45,731 nucleotides of DNA from Delta-02 sp964513565 (GCA_964513565.1 CAZENE010000028.1:1-45731), one strand, 5' to 3'. Shown: positions 23,581-31,531, counted from the first letter of the stretch. Numbers and translations: made by a program. Notes: generated by a model not told the origin, from the letters alone.

Positions 23581-23584
23581 ACCG

Positions 23585-23598
23585 TTCTATGCTCTACG
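23585..23598. repeat. 7-bp repeat (2 units) between moaA and moaC
   Basis: TTCTATG and CTCTACG follow the moaA stop by four bases. They are related to the four-unit array at 24724-24757. Confidence 0.5.
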
Positions 23599-23625
23599 TT
23601 GGAAAACAAAATTTGGGGGATGAAA

Positions 23626-24120
23626 ATGGCAGAGCTTAGCCATATCGACAGCGACGGGAATGCGCGGATGGTCGATGTCACACACAAAAAAGAGACCGAG
23701 CGTGAGGCTATTGCGCAGGGCCGGGTCACTATGTCGGAAGAGACGTATGGCCTGATACGGGGCGGTCAGGGCCCGAAGGGAGATGTGTTTACCGTGGCGA
23801 AGATAGCCGGTATTATGGCCGCCAAAAAAACGCACGAATTGATCCCGCTCTGCCATCCGCTTGCGATAACACATATCGACGTTGAATATGATCTTGATGA
23901 TGAGAACCATGTTGTCAGCATCACATCCACGGTTAGGACGAGAGGGCAAACGGGAGTGGAGATGGAGGCTATGACATGCGCCACTGTTGTCGGCCTTACT
24001 ATATATGATATGTGCAAGGCCGTCGATAAAGGGATCGAACTCGGCCCGTTCTATCTCGCTCGGAAGAGCGGCGGTAAAAGCGGGACATATAAGAGGAAAC
24101 CGGAAGAAACGAACATATGA
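23626..24120 (+). CDS. moaC: Cyclic pyranopterin monophosphate synthase MoaC
   Basis: Rearranges 3',8-cyclo-GTP to cyclic pyranopterin monophosphate. The 164-residue product has DSDGNARMVDVTHKKETER, GDVFTVAKIAGIMAAKKT, HELIPLCHPLAITH and GVEMEAMTCATVVGLTIYDM, including the catalytic Lys/Asp region near MCKAVDKGI. ATG 23626 is preferred because GGGGGA lies 5-6 bases upstream and it gives the usual MAELSHID start; ATG 23620 and TTG 23599 are alternatives. It ends with an ATGA overlap onto the MOSC mini-ORF. Confidence 0.96.
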   Translation: MAELSHIDSDGNARMVDVTHKKETEREAIAQGRVTMSEETYGLIRGGQGPKGDVFTVAKIAGIMAAKKTHELIPLCHPLAITHIDVEYDLDDENHVVSITSTVRTRGQTGVEMEAMTCATVVGLTIYDMCKAVDKGIELGPFYLARKSGGKSGTYKRKPEETNI

Positions 24121-24230
24121 CCATCTTCCGGGCGGTTGGTGATTGTGTCATGCCGCGTGAAGGTATTTTCGCGGAAGTGCTCACCGAGGGTGTTGTCTCG
24201 GTTGGAGACGATTTAGAGGTAGCCGAGTGA
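24117..24230 (+). CDS. 37-residue MOSC-domain tail (remnant or mini-protein)
   Basis: The frame reads GDCVMPREGIFAEVLTEGVV followed by SVGDDLEV. This matches the C-terminal end of stand-alone MOSC domain proteins (normally ~150 residues) that usually sit between moaC and mog in related operons. The N-terminal ~110 residues and the conserved MOSC cysteine are absent. The start ATG overlaps the moaC stop (24117-24120) and the stop TGA overlaps the GTG of mog (24227-24230), so it is translationally coupled on both sides. Either an in-frame deletion relic preserved for coupling or a functional peptide; no homolog of this short form is known to me. Confidence 0.6.
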   Translation: MTIFRAVGDCVMPREGIFAEVLTEGVVSVGDDLEVAE

Positions 24231-24718
24231 ATTATAAGGTTCAGATAATAACGGTCAGCGATAAAGGTTCCCGGGGTGAAAGGGTTGACTCGAGCGGCCC
24301 TGCCGTGAAAAAAATACTTGGATCACACAACTTTTTTGTCAAAGACGTGATCATAGTTCCCGACGAAGCAGATCTCATAGCCGATGCGATAAAACGTGCA
24401 ATTGATGATGAGAATGTCGATCTCGTGGTTACTACGGGCGGCACGGGACTGGCGCCTCGTGACGTGACCCCTGAAGCGACACGCATGGTTATCGACCGCG
24501 ACCTGCCCGGGTTTGCCGAGGCGATGCGTTCCGAAAGCTACAAGATAACGCCCCATGCTATCATATCGCGGGCCATATGCGGTATACGCAAAAATAGCAT
24601 CATTATCAATCTACCCGGCAGCGAGAGGGCCGCAGTGGAAAATCTTGGGTTTGTCATAAAAGCAATTCCCCACGCACTGGCAAAACTGCAGGGCGATCCG
24701 GCTGATTGCGGAACTTAG
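24227..24718 (+). CDS. mog: Molybdopterin adenylyltransferase (MogA/MoaB family)
   Basis: Adenylylates molybdopterin before metal insertion by MoeA. The 163-residue product has ITVSDKGSRGERVDSSGP, VTTGGTGLAPRDVTPEAT (the TGGTG active-site loop), and the late NSIIINLPGSERAAVEN with the PGS turn. The length fits the MogA/MoaB fold. GTG start, four-base overlap with the MOSC mini-ORF. It is the last gene of the cofactor operon; MoaD, MoaE and a sulfurtransferase are not in this window. Confidence 0.93.
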   Translation: MNYKVQIITVSDKGSRGERVDSSGPAVKKILGSHNFFVKDVIIVPDEADLIADAIKRAIDDENVDLVVTTGGTGLAPRDVTPEATRMVIDRDLPGFAEAMRSESYKITPHAIISRAICGIRKNSIIINLPGSERAAVENLGFVIKAIPHALAKLQGDPADCGT

Positions 24719-24723
24719 ACAGG

Positions 24724-24757
24724 TTCTATGTTCTCCGTTCCGGGTTCTATGTTATAG
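24724..24757. repeat. 7-bp repeat array (about 5 units) after mog
   Basis: TTCTATG, TTCTCCG, TTCCGGG, TTCTATG and TTATAG follow in register, 6 bases after the mog stop and directly before the ribosome site (GAAAGGAAA) of the next gene. Any transcript of the downstream gene would include them. Confidence 0.65.
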
Positions 24758-24766
24758 AAAGGAAAT

Positions 24767-25267
24767 ATGACAGGATCTGCAGATAAACCGGATGAAACCG
24801 AAAGCATACTATACCGGACAACCGTACATTGGGCTGCGCTTTTTGGCCCGGTCATGCTCTTTATTATAGGTGGGATGTCTGTTCGTACCCACACGGTTCC
24901 GGCACTTATTATGATCGTTGTCGCTGTGATATGGGGGATATTCTCGGTCCGGAACCTCCGGTTGTCGGAATTTGTTCTCCTGGAATCGAAGCTCTTAATA
25001 AGGATCGGTTTTCCTTTTAAGCGTTTTTATGAGCTCCCCTACACGAAGCTGGCCGGAGCAGATTTTTTCAAACCGGCCCTAGGTGTAATTATGGGCTTCG
25101 GAAAGGTAATGATCCTTCAAAAGGACAAGAGGACGATTGTTTTCCGATTGGTTGCAAAACCGGAGGATCTCGTTGAAAAGTTAAAGAACGAGATCATCCG
25201 GGCACACGAAATGTCGCAGCCTGAAGATCCCATTCCCCCGCAAGGAGATATCGATGAAAAAAATTAA
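24767..25267 (+). CDS. Membrane protein with bacterial PH-like domain
   Basis: A 166-residue protein. After a polar N-terminus (YRTTVHWA), two adjacent membrane segments (about 23-40 and 42-62) are followed by a beta-rich domain: LRLSEFVLLESKLLIRIGFP, then PYTKLAGADFFKP and KRTIVFRLVAKPEDL. This is the YdbS/bPH2 arrangement. The C-terminal tail is proline-rich and acidic. The function is unknown; bPH proteins are membrane-associated. Its end overlaps the next gene by 14 bases. It could be a separate transcription unit from mog, although no promoter was recognised. Confidence 0.65.
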   Translation: MTGSADKPDETESILYRTTVHWAALFGPVMLFIIGGMSVRTHTVPALIMIVVAVIWGIFSVRNLRLSEFVLLESKLLIRIGFPFKRFYELPYTKLAGADFFKPALGVIMGFGKVMILQKDKRTIVFRLVAKPEDLVEKLKNEIIRAHEMSQPEDPIPPQGDIDEKN

Positions 25268-25838
25268 TATATTCCTGGTCGCTATCACCGCAGTTTTCAT
25301 CGTGCTGGCTTCGAACAGCGCGGCAGAGCAATACTGCCATCAAAAGACGGGCATCGTCTTCCCCGATACAATAAATACCCTCAAACTCGTAAGGGCTACC
25401 GATTACGAGCCGCTGTACGCGGGACTGGGGAGCGGCATCTCCTATCGTACAGATACGATGCGGGCGGATATTTTTCTGTATGACCTGAAACAGGGCCCTA
25501 TCCCGGAAGGAGTGTCCTCCCCCGTTATTGCCAAAGAATACGAACAGGCGTTCGGCGATATCCTTGCAATGGAAAATCAGGGAACCTATAAACATATCTC
25601 TGTCATAGAGAAAAGAGGGGTCGTTCCGGTCGGAAGCCTGCGATTTCTCCACGGCATACTGACATACGAACAGAATAATATTAAACTTATCTCCCATCTT
25701 TACCTGACAGGGTACCGGGGTCTTTTTATGAAGCTCAGGATCACATTTTTCAAGAATGCGCGGGAGGCGGAGGAGGTCAATCACGCTGCATTTCTCTCCG
25801 TGATAGATGACCTGACCCGTCCTGTGCCGGAAAAATAA
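25254..25838 (+). CDS. Exported protein of unknown function
   Basis: A 194-residue protein with a clear Sec signal peptide: MKKINIFLVAITAVFIVLAS followed by NSAAEQ, with likely cleavage after ANSAA-type residues near 23-25. The mature part is a mixed alpha/beta chain (LRATDYEPLYAGLGSGISYR-like start, IRVTFF-like late strand) with two segments that look like a single globular domain of about 160 residues. No family was recognised. It is coupled to the PH-like gene by overlap, with CAAGGAGA as ribosome site; both products would meet at the envelope. Confidence 0.7.
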   Translation: MKKINIFLVAITAVFIVLASNSAAEQYCHQKTGIVFPDTINTLKLVRATDYEPLYAGLGSGISYRTDTMRADIFLYDLKQGPIPEGVSSPVIAKEYEQAFGDILAMENQGTYKHISVIEKRGVVPVGSLRFLHGILTYEQNNIKLISHLYLTGYRGLFMKLRITFFKNAREAEEVNHAAFLSVIDDLTRPVPEK

Positions 25839-25888
25839 CCCGATTCGTCACAATACCTCGCTGCTGCCTCCGGGATAAATCACTCTTC

Positions 25889-25902
25889 TTACGCCTTACG
25901 TT
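25889..25902. repeat. 7-bp repeat (2 units) in the 25839-26010 intergenic region
   Basis: TTACGCC and TTACGTT stand in tandem, in the heptad style of the other arrays. A perfect CTTACGTAAG palindrome occurs nearby inside the next gene (about 26028-26037). Confidence 0.4.
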
Positions 25903-26010
25903 TTTTTGTATGTAATCATTCAGGACGATAATCAACTCAACAAAAGACCACATGATTTTAGTCGCTTGGTCCGATAGCGATATTACCATGTGAATTGTTA
26001 TTGTTTACTA

Positions 26011-26556
26011 ATGAAGTGCCTGTCGTCTTACGTAAGGTCCCGCATCCGGAAACATTTGCGCGAGATGCTTATCGTCTGTATCGGCTTCGCCGTCGCCGCC
26101 GCTGTCATGGACGGAATGCAATCGCAAAACAGAGGTAAAAAGATTTTCGAGAATTACGAAGAATCTATTGCTGTCACGAATGATGCCCGGGATCCCGGTC
26201 ATATCTCTGCCGAGTTGGATGCCGTTGTGAACGAGAAAGAAAAGAAAAGAATGGTCCGCGAGGTCTCAGCGTACAATTCCGTGCCGGAGCAGACTGATTC
26301 CACTCCCTGCATATCGGCAGACGGCAGCGATATCTGTCAAAGGCACAAAAAAGGGGAATGCATCGTTGCCAGTAATGCCTACCCACTTAATACACGTTTA
26401 AGGATAGAGTCGATCGGAGACTGTACAGTCGCGGATCGCATGCATCCGCGATCCGGTCATCGTGTCGATGTATTTATGGATAAGGATGTCCATGGAGCAA
26501 AAAACTTCGGGGTGCGAAGGCTGTCGATCGCGGAGCTCGTAAACGAAGACTTATAA
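26011..26556 (+). CDS. 3D-domain (double-psi barrel) protein with N-terminal membrane anchor
   Basis: A 181-residue protein. A single hydrophobic segment (about 19-33, MLIVCIGFAVAAAV) anchors or exports it. Residues ~85-175 match the 3D domain: VSAYNSVPEQTDSTP, IVASNAYPLNTRLRI, VADRMHPRSGHRVDVFM and AKNFGVRRLSI. The aspartates of ADRMH and RVDVFM are those that name the family. Such domains occur in lytic transglycosylases and cell-wall enzymes, so a peptidoglycan-related periplasmic role is likely. Neither ATG 26011 nor an in-frame GTG at 25990 has a good ribosome site; ATG is chosen provisionally. Confidence 0.78.
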   Translation: MKCLSSYVRSRIRKHLREMLIVCIGFAVAAAVMDGMQSQNRGKKIFENYEESIAVTNDARDPGHISAELDAVVNEKEKKRMVREVSAYNSVPEQTDSTPCISADGSDICQRHKKGECIVASNAYPLNTRLRIESIGDCTVADRMHPRSGHRVDVFMDKDVHGAKNFGVRRLSIAELVNEDL

Positions 26557-26610
26557 CGGGTACACTGGCCTGAATCCTTTTTCTTCATTCAAACGTGGGA
26601 CCTGAAACTG

Positions 26611-28182
26611 CTATCGTATAAAATGAGCGCCGCGGCTGACGCTATTTTTCAGGGCCGCCTCGGCAACGATCCGTGCAGTCCTCACGCCATTGCGCAGGTC
26701 GATGACCAGGGGAACCAGCTGGGCCCTGCGGTAAAAGTCGTCAACCCGGTTTTTCAGGTAACCTATATCCGCCCAGGCGCGCTGAAGCCTCTTGGTAGTT
26801 CGAATGATACCGACATAATTCCACATTGTTGACTTTATGCTCACCCAGTCCTGCTGTATCAGGGCCGGGTCGGTCTCTTCGGTCCTTTCGGGAAACTGCC
26901 ACGGGGGTATGTCGGATTCCTCGTAAGGCTTGTTGCCGTTAAAACTGCTCGCAATGTCCTTCGCGGAGCGTATTCCCCAGACGAGCCCTTCGAGAAGGGA
27001 TGTTGAGGCAAGCCTGTTTGCGCCATGAAGCCCGGTTGCAGCTACCTCGCCGGCGGCATAAAGACATTTGAGGGATGTTTTTCCCCACGTGTCAACCTGG
27101 ACGCCCCCACAGCTGTAATGAGCGGCGGGAACGACCGGGATCGGCACTTTCTGTATATCGATATCAAAAGCGAGGCATTTTTCGTAGATCATCGGAAAGC
27201 GTTTCTTGACATTGATGTCCGTATAGGACGCGATATCAAGATACACGTATGAGTCCCCGCGTTTTATCATCTCCTCGTACATTGCGCGGCATACTTCGTC
27301 TCTTGGCGCAAGATCGCCGAGCTCCGAGTATTTTGCCATAAAGAGGACGCCATCCTTTGTCTTAAGCCGTGCCCCTTCTCCGCGCAAGGCCTCGGATATC
27401 AGGAAGCCATCGGCGTCCTTATGGAAGAGGGTGGTCGGGTGGAATTGGATGTATTCCATATTAATGAGTCTCGCCCCGGCACGATCAGCCATTGCAAAAC
27501 CATCACCGGTAGCGATCGGAGGATTGGTCGTATGCTGATAGATCCGCCCGAGGCCGCCCGTTGCGAGCACGGTATATGATGAGAAAAAGCGCTCTACGTT
27601 ACCCGCCTTGTTATTGAGAACGTAGGCGCCGATGCACTGCGGTTCTTTGTAAAGGGCAATCGGGTTCGTAGAATTGTGCGGTACAGTAAGGAGGTCTATC
27701 GCCGTATGGCCGGCATAGGCGCGAACATTCTTGTATTCTCTCAGTTTCTTCACGAGGGCGGTCTCGATCGCCTTTCCGGTAGAATCTTTTGAATGAAGGA
27801 TCCTTCTGCGCGAATGGCTGCCTTCGCGGGCATACTCGAATTGATCATCGCCGGAACGTGAAAAAGGGACACCTATCTTTTTTACGAGAAAATCCTCTAC
27901 CATGCCCGGACCTTCATACGCAACTATCTTGACCGCATCGGGATTGGATATTCCATCGCCGGCCTGCATAATATCCTTGGCAAGGAGTTCGGGCGAGTCC
28001 TCGAGGCCCCGCGCGACAATACCCCCCTGGGCATAATTCGTGTTCGACTCCTCAATGGAGGCTTCCTTGTTGAGAATGATGACGTCGAGTCCGAGTTCGG
28101 CTGCAGTGATGGCGCAGGACAGGCCCGCAATACCGGAGCCGATGATCAATATATCACAATAATATCTCTCATCTGTTTTCAT
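26611..28182 (-). CDS. nadB: L-aspartate oxidase
   Basis: A flavoenzyme that oxidises aspartate to iminoaspartate, the first step of de novo NAD synthesis; it can use fumarate in anaerobes. The 523-residue product has the FAD-binding DILIIGSGIAGLSCAITAAE, NTNYAQGGIVA, ATGGLGRIYQHTTNP, the substrate region MEYIQFHPTTL and HYSCGGVQVD, and the C-terminal GANRLASTSLLEGLVWG. It has a full-length helical C-domain. The start overlaps the nadA stop by one base (TGATG). Confidence 0.97.
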   Translation of the reverse strand: MKTDERYYCDILIIGSGIAGLSCAITAAELGLDVIILNKEASIEESNTNYAQGGIVARGLEDSPELLAKDIMQAGDGISNPDAVKIVAYEGPGMVEDFLVKKIGVPFSRSGDDQFEYAREGSHSRRRILHSKDSTGKAIETALVKKLREYKNVRAYAGHTAIDLLTVPHNSTNPIALYKEPQCIGAYVLNNKAGNVERFFSSYTVLATGGLGRIYQHTTNPPIATGDGFAMADRAGARLINMEYIQFHPTTLFHKDADGFLISEALRGEGARLKTKDGVLFMAKYSELGDLAPRDEVCRAMYEEMIKRGDSYVYLDIASYTDINVKKRFPMIYEKCLAFDIDIQKVPIPVVPAAHYSCGGVQVDTWGKTSLKCLYAAGEVAATGLHGANRLASTSLLEGLVWGIRSAKDIASSFNGNKPYEESDIPPWQFPERTEETDPALIQQDWVSIKSTMWNYVGIIRTTKRLQRAWADIGYLKNRVDDFYRRAQLVPLVIDLRNGVRTARIVAEAALKNSVSRGAHFIR

Positions 28183-29240
28183 CAGGTTATAGAAAGCATC
28201 CTTTCCAGGGCGACTTTTGCATATCTGGCATCATCCGGATCGACCGTGACCTCAATTTGGGGTTTACCCTGGACGATATTTTCGAGGACGCCCAGGAATT
28301 TAAGTGATGTCACCTTGGCCATTTCCCGGCATCCCCATTCTTTGAGAGGCACGATGAGCTTATCAGGGTGATCGGACTTGAGCCGGTCAACAAAATTTAT
28401 TTCTGTCCCGATGGCCCATCTCGATCCGGGCGCCGCCGCCTCAACAGTTTTTTTGATAAAACTTGTAGAGCCGACATAATCGGATAACTGCACCACTTCA
28501 GAGGTGCATTCCGGGTGAACGATGACCTTGATATCGCTTCCATGCGTTCTTTTTACATCTTTAATATCCGACGGTTTGAACGCAACGTGGACATAGCAGA
28601 AACCGCGCCAGAGTATGACTTTTTTGCCGGCTATTTCCGAAACATTTTTTTCAGATATATCCGTGTACGGTTCCCAGAGGAACATGTCATTATCCGTTAT
28701 CCCCATCGCATGGGCCGTGTTTCTGCCCAGGTTCTCATCGGGGAAAAAAAATGGTACGGCACCCTGGGACAGCACAAAATTCATGGCTGCCCCGGCGTTC
28801 GCGGATGTACAGACAAAGCCGTCATTTCTCCCGCAGAACGCCTTGAGGTCTGCCCGCGAATTTACGTATACGACGGGTATGATGCGCCTGCCCGTACCTT
28901 TCAAAAACTCCCATGCCTTCTCGACATCGTGTATCTCCGCCATTTCGGCGAGGGGGCATTTTGCTGCAAGGTCGGGATGAAAGACCTTTTGATGAGGCTG
29001 GCAGAGCATTCTCGCCATTTCGGCCATAAAAGAAACAGCGCAAAACACGATGTACCTTGCATCCCACTGACGGGACGCGATCTGGGCCAGCTGGAGGGAA
29101 TCACCCACAAAATCGGCGGTGCGCACGATATTTATGTTCTGATAATAGTGGGCAAGGATAACCAGGTCCTTTCCCAGCGTCCTCTTCGCGGCGGCGATCC
29201 TTTCATTTATCTCTTCATGAGACGTGGTCCCATCTATCAT
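28182..29240 (-). CDS. nadA: Quinolinate synthase
   Basis: A [4Fe-4S] enzyme that condenses iminoaspartate with dihydroxyacetone phosphate. The 352-residue product has LAHYYQNINIVRTADFVGDS near the N-terminus. The three expected cluster cysteines are in VFCAVSFMAE, VHPECTSEVV and WGCREMAKVT, matching the three-repeat pseudo-symmetric NadA fold. The stop and start overlap nadB and nadC (four-base ATGA with nadC). NadA and NadB are thought to pass iminoaspartate directly, in keeping with the tight coupling. Confidence 0.97.
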   Translation of the reverse strand: MIDGTTSHEEINERIAAAKRTLGKDLVILAHYYQNINIVRTADFVGDSLQLAQIASRQWDARYIVFCAVSFMAEMARMLCQPHQKVFHPDLAAKCPLAEMAEIHDVEKAWEFLKGTGRRIIPVVYVNSRADLKAFCGRNDGFVCTSANAGAAMNFVLSQGAVPFFFPDENLGRNTAHAMGITDNDMFLWEPYTDISEKNVSEIAGKKVILWRGFCYVHVAFKPSDIKDVKRTHGSDIKVIVHPECTSEVVQLSDYVGSTSFIKKTVEAAAPGSRWAIGTEINFVDRLKSDHPDKLIVPLKEWGCREMAKVTSLKFLGVLENIVQGKPQIEVTVDPDDARYAKVALERMLSIT

Positions 29241-30058
29241 ATCTTCACTCCCTCGTGCAGAAGGCTCATATCAAGGGACCCCGCTGAATGGGTGATCGCA
29301 CCGACAGATATGAAATCAACCCCGGTCATCGCAACCTTTTTTACCCGTTCAAGCGTCATGTTCCCGGACGCCTCGATCGGTATGAGCCCATTGACGAATT
29401 TGACTGCTTTTTTCATTGACGCGCTGTCCCAATTATCGAGCATGATGCGGTCGATACCTGTCCCGACAGCCATCCTCAGTTCATCCATCGAACGGACCTC
29501 AACCTCGATAGGAACCCCGGAAGCTTTTCGGACCAGGGCAACCGCTTCTTGTATCGATCCTGCCACCGCTATGTGGTTCTCTTTGATCAGCGCCATTTCG
29601 GTAAGGTCGCGGCGATGGTTGACCCCTCCGCCCATGACGACGGCATATTTTTCCATGATCCTCATCCCGGGCGTGGTCTTCCGTGTATCGAGTATCCTCG
29701 CCTTCGTACCTGCAACAGCGTCGACAAATCTTTTCGTAAGGGATGCTATTCCCGATAATCGCTGAAGTATATTAAGGGCCACCCTTTCTCCGGTGAGGAT
29801 GGCTCGGGTCTTGCCTGTAATGATGCTGACCACATCTCCCGGATGCAGCGGATCGCCGTCTTTCTTGAGTTCCGTATATGAAATCTCTTCATCGAGATTA
29901 CAAAAGACCTGCTGGGCGAACTTCTGTCCGGCGAGGGTCCCGGCAGCTTTTGCAATGATCTTCGCACTCGAGCGATGCCCGGAAGGGACTATGGAATTCG
30001 TCGTGACATCCTCGATGCCTACATCTTCCTTGAGAAATTCTGCGATCCTGTCCGACAT
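29237..30058 (-). CDS. nadC: Nicotinate-nucleotide pyrophosphorylase (quinolinate phosphoribosyltransferase)
   Basis: Converts quinolinate and PRPP to nicotinate mononucleotide. The 273-residue product opens FLKEDVGIEDVTTNSIVPSG and has LNILQRLSGIASLT, DTRKTTPGMRIMEKYAV, MGGGVNHRRDLTEM, IEVEVRSMDEL, IMLDNWDSASMKKAV and IEASGNMTLERV, the PRPP and quinolinate-binding set. Its promoter (30067-30096) places transcription within about 0-3 bases of the ATG, and no ribosome site is present, so translation of this first operon gene may be leaderless. Confidence 0.96.
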   Translation of the reverse strand: MSDRIAEFLKEDVGIEDVTTNSIVPSGHRSSAKIIAKAAGTLAGQKFAQQVFCNLDEEISYTELKKDGDPLHPGDVVSIITGKTRAILTGERVALNILQRLSGIASLTKRFVDAVAGTKARILDTRKTTPGMRIMEKYAVVMGGGVNHRRDLTEMALIKENHIAVAGSIQEAVALVRKASGVPIEVEVRSMDELRMAVGTGIDRIMLDNWDSASMKKAVKFVNGLIPIEASGNMTLERVKKVAMTGVDFISVGAITHSAGSLDMSLLHEGVKI

Positions 30059-30066
30059 GCTGAGAT

Positions 30067-30096
30067 ATTATAAAGTGAGCATTCCGGGCTAGTCAA
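30067..30096 (-). promoter_or_regulatory. Sigma-70 promoter of nadC-nadA-nadB
   Basis: The minus strand has TTGACT (30096-30091), an 18-bp spacer and TATAAT (30072-30067). The expected start is about 30058-30061, at the nadC ATG (30058-30056). Confidence 0.75.
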
Positions 30097-30135
30097 TGAA
30101 AGACTTGTCCCTGCGTGCCATTACACTCATTCTGC

Positions 30136-30164
30136 TTGACTTTATGAAAAATTTTTCATATGTT
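30136..30164 (+). promoter_or_regulatory. Promoter of tRNA-Lys/tRNA-Glu with a palindromic spacer
   Basis: TTGACT (30136-30141), 17 bp, then TATGTT (30159-30164), ending 12 bases before tRNA-Lys. The spacer is a perfect 16-bp palindrome, ATGAAAAATTTTTCAT (30144-30159), which may bend DNA or bind a regulator. It is back-to-back with the nad promoter. Confidence 0.55.
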
Positions 30165-30176
30165 TATGCACGTTTC

Positions 30177-30250
30177 GGGCCGTTAACTCAGTCTGGTAGA
30201 GTATCTGCCTTTTAAGCAGAGAGTCGAAGGTTCAAGTCCTTCACGGCCCA
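30177..30250 (+). tRNA. tRNA-Lys (UUU)
   Basis: Acceptor GGGCCGT/ACGGCCC with discriminator A. The anticodon arm is TCTGC-CTTTTAA-GCAGA with TTT at 34-36. The T-arm is GAAGG-TTCAAGT-CCTTC. CCA is not encoded. Confidence 0.97.
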
Positions 30251-30261
30251 TATTTTTGAAG

Positions 30262-30336
30262 GTCCCCATCGTCTAGCCTGGTCTAGGACACCGGCCTTTC
30301 AAGCCGGCAACGGGGGTTCGAATCCCCCTGGGGACG
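30262..30336 (+). tRNA. tRNA-Glu (UUC), likely attachment site of the island
   Basis: Acceptor GTCCCCA/TGGGGAC with discriminator G. The anticodon arm is CCGGC-CTTTCAA-GCCGG with TTC at 34-36. The T-arm is GGGGG-TTCGAAT-CCCCC. CCA is not encoded. The integrase gene at 30365 follows at once; integrases of this type commonly recombine at the tRNA 3' end. Confidence 0.97.
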
Positions 30337-30364
30337 CTTTATTTCCCTTGAAATCATTAGGTTT

Positions 30365-31531
30365 TTACCCCTCAAACTCGTTTCCTTCTCGTTTCCTTTT
30401 TTCCATGGGGACAACATTGTCCATTTCCTGAACTACCTCAAGCAGATGGTCTGCACGCTCATGGAAATACCGCATGGTGGACCGGGGGTCTTTATGCCTC
30501 ATTAAGCGTTGGGCGAGTTTCAGATCTGCGTGCTTTGGAAGGTTACTGCAAAAAGAGTGTCGGGTCGCTTCATAGGATGGAAGGCCCGATCCTGATAGTC
30601 GGCGCCAGGTATCCGAGAGAAACCATTGGGTGTACGGCCGGCCAATCCCCGGATGGATGAAAAGATAGTCTGCCGGAAACTTTCCCCTAATATGCCGTTT
30701 CGCTATCTCAAGTGCCGTGTCGTTCAAAGGGATCGGGAGAATAGTTTCGTTCTTTGTACCGTCACGCCATTTAGAACCCGATCGCCGTCTTTCGACCCAG
30801 ACGACCCGATTGTCAATGTCAACAGCCTTGATCAGAACTGCGACTATCTCACCGTGTCTAAGTCCCGTTTTCATCATAAACGTGTAAATATCTCGGTGTT
30901 CCGACGGGATCTTCTTCAATGCCTCGGTTTGCTGTTCTATCGTCATGGCCCGGGTGCGGCGGGCGTCGTTCGTTTTCTTGATCTTCGGGAAAGCGGGCAT
31001 TACCTCAATAGTACCTCTGCTGTGCAGCCACGCCATGAAGGTCCGTAGGGTGAACATGATATGCTTTACCGTCTTGCCCTTTCGGTTGATTGTGTCCTTG
31101 AACTTGGCCATGAGTTCAAGGTCGATAGCCTTTACATCAAATTCATGGAAAAAAGTGAACCAGTTATTATTATACCCATCGAGGTGGCGGTAATGCTCCG
31201 GGCTTATCTCGTCGTTATCAAGCTCTCGTTTCTTTTCGGTGAGGTACTTTTCGAACTGGTGGTCGAACTTTCTTTCCTGCAATGCCGCATCGGTATATTG
31301 TCCTGGTTTAAATTTGATGCCGGCCTTCCGGCCGCGGTCGATCTCTACATTGACGTTGGCAAGGAATAAAAGGGCCTCATCCTGTTTGAAGCGTTTCCCG
31401 GTTGTGTCCCGGCGATAAGCGTAATGCTTTCCTTCGTAATAAATCGTCACATAACACCGGGTATTCCCGCAGGCGCAAACCTCCCGGTCAATCATGGATG
31501 ATTTACACTTACTGCACAGTATAGTCCCCAT
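30365..31531 (-). CDS. Tyrosine-type site-specific integrase with N-terminal zinc ribbon
   Basis: A 388-residue recombinase. Residues 6-26 hold CSKC and CACGNTRC, a small zinc-ribbon-like module uncommon in integrases. Residues ~85-180 are the SAM-like core-binding domain (ISPEHYRHLDGYNNNWFTFF). The catalytic domain has Arg225 (TGLRHGE), Arg324 (EATRHSF, where the usual His of HxxR is Glu321), His346 (MRHKD) and nucleophile Tyr355 (TMRYFHERAD). ATG 31531 follows AGAGG; an in-frame TTG at 31582 is less likely. It reads toward tRNA-Glu, 28 bases away, as expected for island integration there. Confidence 0.92.
   Translation of the reverse strand: MGTILCSKCKSSMIDREVCACGNTRCYVTIYYEGKHYAYRRDTTGKRFKQDEALLFLANVNVEIDRGRKAGIKFKPGQYTDAALQERKFDHQFEKYLTEKKRELDNDEISPEHYRHLDGYNNNWFTFFHEFDVKAIDLELMAKFKDTINRKGKTVKHIMFTLRTFMAWLHSRGTIEVMPAFPKIKKTNDARRTRAMTIEQQTEALKKIPSEHRDIYTFMMKTGLRHGEIVAVLIKAVDIDNRVVWVERRRSGSKWRDGTKNETILPIPLNDTALEIAKRHIRGKFPADYLFIHPGIGRPYTQWFLSDTWRRLSGSGLPSYEATRHSFCSNLPKHADLKLAQRLMRHKDPRSTMRYFHERADHLLEVVQEMDNVVPMEKRKREGNEFEG

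Noticed and set aside
22734..23729. 331-codon minus-strand frame antisense to moaA
   Set aside because: Antisense shadow of a canonical MoaA; no recognizable domain and no promoter.
28515..29765. 416-codon plus-strand frame antisense to nadA/nadC
   Set aside because: It is a shadow of two well-conserved genes; composition is arginine/serine-rich without motif and the start has no ribosome site.
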